Source: Zygnema cylindricum (taxonomy: Eukaryota; Streptophyta; Zygnematophyceae; Zygnematales; Zygnemataceae). From it: a DNA stretch of 52,785 nt. Shown here piece after piece: positions 50,561 to 52,785 of this stretch. The stretch lies in contig JBBHKE010002584.1 in NCBI GenBank assembly GCA_037447655.1, forward strand, positions 1 to 52,785, in the 5' to 3' direction. Positions within the stretch are counted from its first letter, which is position 1, and each line of letters begins with the position of its first letter. The notes under the pieces are model-generated. The model saw nothing but the letters and a program-made list of their open reading frames with translations, did no database searches and was not told the DNA's origin. The position numbers were made by a program, and so were the translations under genes.

Positions 50561-52297
50561 GTAGAAAGAGAACGATGTTGTGCATGAAATGGAATCCATG
50601 GACGAAAAGTGGAGTAGTCGGCGGAGCTTTCGCCTGCTTCCTCGTGAATGGAATGATTTTTTGTCAAAATGACGGCGTAAGCGTCAGATCCCACCAAAAT
50701 ATTGTTAGTTGTGATTCGTCAAGAACAAATCTTTTTTTTTATGGACTATCCGCATTTGGCGTTTCCTCTCCCCAAATATCACCAACGCCAAATGTTGTTA
50801 TTTTATTCTATTAAATTCAAAAATATCTCTAATTTGTGGTTTTTTGGCACATCAACCCATATTAACATAAACGTTTACTATATTTTGAGTTCGACACCGT
50901 ATTACAATGGGCTCTTATACTAAATGGGACCATTTTCACCTTAATACCATAAAATTTTACGCTAAATGAACCAAAACCATAAAATAACATTAATAATCAA
51001 TGTAACTTCTTACAAGGAACCTACTTGGAGTTGAAACCGTATTTATCAAAGTTTACAATTATACGCTGGCGCGACCTTTCATTCAGTTATGTTCATTTAC
51101 TGGAAAAAATGACTTTTTACAGGCGAATATGTTTGACGTTCACACTATCGACCATGCAGTAGTTGGTCGAATATGTGCGAACGTCTTTTTTTTAGGACCC
51201 AGATTGATCCCTTTTTTAGACTGCACATTCTCATGCGTCCGCGGCTACTAAACATAATGAATTGTACTTTTTCACTTTAAAAGGTTCGATTTTGTACGGT
51301 CTAACACTGACCGTACACCACACTATTTAAACGATGACGTACTTCCGTGTTGTACGGTACTTGGAAAATAACCCGAAATGGCGTACAAAAAAAAATAGAA
51401 TAAGCCACGCTAATGGAGAATAAAAATAAAATAACGGGACGGAATTAGCGTACACTACGCTATTAGCGATTGGCGGTGTACAGTACACAGTGAATCGCTA
51501 TTAGCGTCAATGTTGCCAATTAAAACAACTATTCTCCGTACACAATTGATGGACAGTGTATCTGACGGTTGGGATTGGAAGCTAACATTCTCAGCTTCCG
51601 ATTGGCGGTCTCAAATTGAAAATCCAACAGGTGTGCACGGGGAAAAGATGTTTTTAAGTGACAAAAAAAATATTGACGCTAACAAACCTTACCTGTACTG
51701 TAGCGTGTATCGCTGCAGCATATCCGCGTACTGATGCCGTACGATTTAGGCTCCGTGATTTGAATGACCTCGACTCCGGAAATCTGGAAGCTAAAAAAGT
51801 ACAATTATGAATAATCGAAATAAGCCGACAGCGAACCAGCCCCTTAGTCTCTAATATCTGGCCACTTGTCTCATTTTGGATCATAGCAAGCGTCAGACTT
51901 CGCCAGTTGGCAGTCATTTGCCCTTCCTTACAGCCGTGGTTGTCGGACGAAGATACAACCGTCAGATTCTAGAGACTACACTCGGCGCCTAAGGGCCATT
52001 TGCGGGACTTCCGTAAAATGCATTCATTGGGCGACATGCCATGGCATGCAGGCATACCGCGCAACCGCAGCGCATGCCAGTCCACTCCAGTCCACTCGGG
52101 GACCTCAAAATAGAGACGCAACTTCGCAGTACATATTCGGTGTGCAGCCCGGCCTAAAGGGTCTCGTTTAGGACCTCGCACTGCAGGAGCACCATTGTGT
52201 CGGAAGCGAGAGGACCAGCAGCGAGCTGATCTTGAGACTCGGAACAAACCAACATAAGTGCTGCAGAAGAAGGCGGTCCGGTCGAAAGCCGCTGGCC
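50561..52297 (+). other. Gene-proximal region upstream of the terminal exon
   Basis: No retroelement coding motifs. GTAC-rich DNA lies at 51,290-51,360. At 51,465-51,505 an inverted repeat TTAGCGATT..AATCGCTATTAG surrounds TGTACAGTACA. GC content rises sharply after about 51,960, so promoter and 5' UTR of the terminal gene probably lie in 51,900-52,297. No TATA box is identified with confidence. Confidence 0.4.
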
Positions 52298-52468
52298 ATG
52301 GGAGTGCTCGCCCTGCTGCTGCTGCCGCTGCAGGCGCTGTACTGGGGCGCCTGCAGCCTGTGCTCATGGAGCGTGGTGTCGGGCACGTTCGGGTTCGGCT
52401 TCGGCATATTTCTGGGGCTCGTGATTGGCTACTGGGCGTTCATCTGCACACTGTCCATGGAGGTGGAG
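52298..52468 (+). CDS. Candidate first exon of a host membrane protein (synaptotagmin/NTMC2-like N-terminus)
   Basis: ATG 52,298 lies in the favourable context GGCCATGGG. About 57 codons, with strong G/C at third positions, encode MGVLALLLLPLQALYW, then a hydrophobic segment FGFGFGIFLGLVIGYWAFI (residues 31-49) and SMEVE. The pattern GFGFG..hGhVIGY..FI resembles the N-terminal membrane anchor of plant synaptotagmins (SYT1/SYT2, ER-plasma membrane tethers). This is from memory of the family, and no SMP or C2 domain is in the window. Donor sites could be GTGGAG (52,463), GTCCGT (52,469) or GTAAGG (52,513); the last gives the best consensus but appends basic codons. End uncertain. Confidence 0.45.

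Positions 52469-52785
<317 letters not shown>

Noticed and set aside
50059-50599. Pro/Ser/Leu-rich - strand ORFs over the purine tract
   Set aside because: Compositional frames antisense to a polypurine tract, with no start context or homology.
51969-52407. - strand ORFs over the GC-rich end of the window
   Set aside because: They are antisense to the candidate exon and its 5' region, with no recognisable domain; GC-rich DNA leaves such frames open by chance.

Overview
The window is a graveyard of nested Ty1/Copia LTR retrotransposons, ending at its right edge in what looks like the first exon of a GC-rich host gene. The host is probably a streptophyte (a charophyte alga or a non-seed land plant). 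I infer this from three things: Tnt1-like Copia polyproteins; primer-binding sites (PBS) that match the anticodon arm of plant-type initiator tRNA-Met (tRNA sequence recalled from memory); and a terminal GC-rich exon whose N-terminus resembles plant synaptotagmin/NTMC2 proteins. The species cannot be named from the sequence.

Layout. 1-1139: 3' end of a + strand Copia element (RNase H tail, polypurine tract, LTR 'E'). 1140-5963: a - strand rearranged B-like gag/protease fragment, then a degenerate - strand element (A3) split in its RT by a solo LTR with a 5-bp TSD. 5964-7888: palindrome-rich DNA, a long imperfect hairpin, and the C-terminal half of a piggyBac transposase (-). 7889-10533: a second A3-like element (A4, -). 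10534-13704: mostly unrecognised DNA with a 285-bp direct repeat pair. 13705-18724: element A1 (+), which lacks a 5' LTR and begins at its PBS. 18725-29381: C-type LTR remnants and a gag-only C element (+), whose 3' LTR is split by the full-length B1 element (-, 22605-28924, TSD agtac). 29403-29412: assembly gap. 29609-31268: an A-type LTR end fused in frame to an RT/RNase H remnant (F, +). 31269-45892: an LTR shared by F and the downstream element D, split by the full-length B2 element (-, 31549-45170). B2 itself holds a solo C LTR (TSD tatag) and a nearly complete A2 element (TSD gttct). 45893-49558: D pol and its 3' LTR. 49840-50560: purine-rich tract. 50561-52297: unrecognised gene-proximal DNA. 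52298 onward: candidate host exon, then a long CT microsatellite.

How the parts work together. Each autonomous element encodes Gag, a CCHC nucleocapsid, an aspartic protease, integrase, RT and RNase H in Copia order; all have stops or frameshifts. Every LTR type (A, A', B, C, D/F, E) carries a short ORF that starts with ATG near the LTR's 3' end and crosses the terminal CA in the same phase. Where a PBS follows, the ORF reads through it (CA|GGTTATGGGC = Gln-Val-Met-Gly) into Gag. The PBS is the half-tRNA type known from Drosophila copia and yeast Ty5, so the anticodon of initiator tRNA-Met pairs with an in-frame ATG. LTRs B, C, E and F also share a stem-loop whose stem differs in sequence but stays paired between families. 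LTRs B, C and E share a dense GTAC cluster next to a CCAAT box upstream of a TATA-like site.
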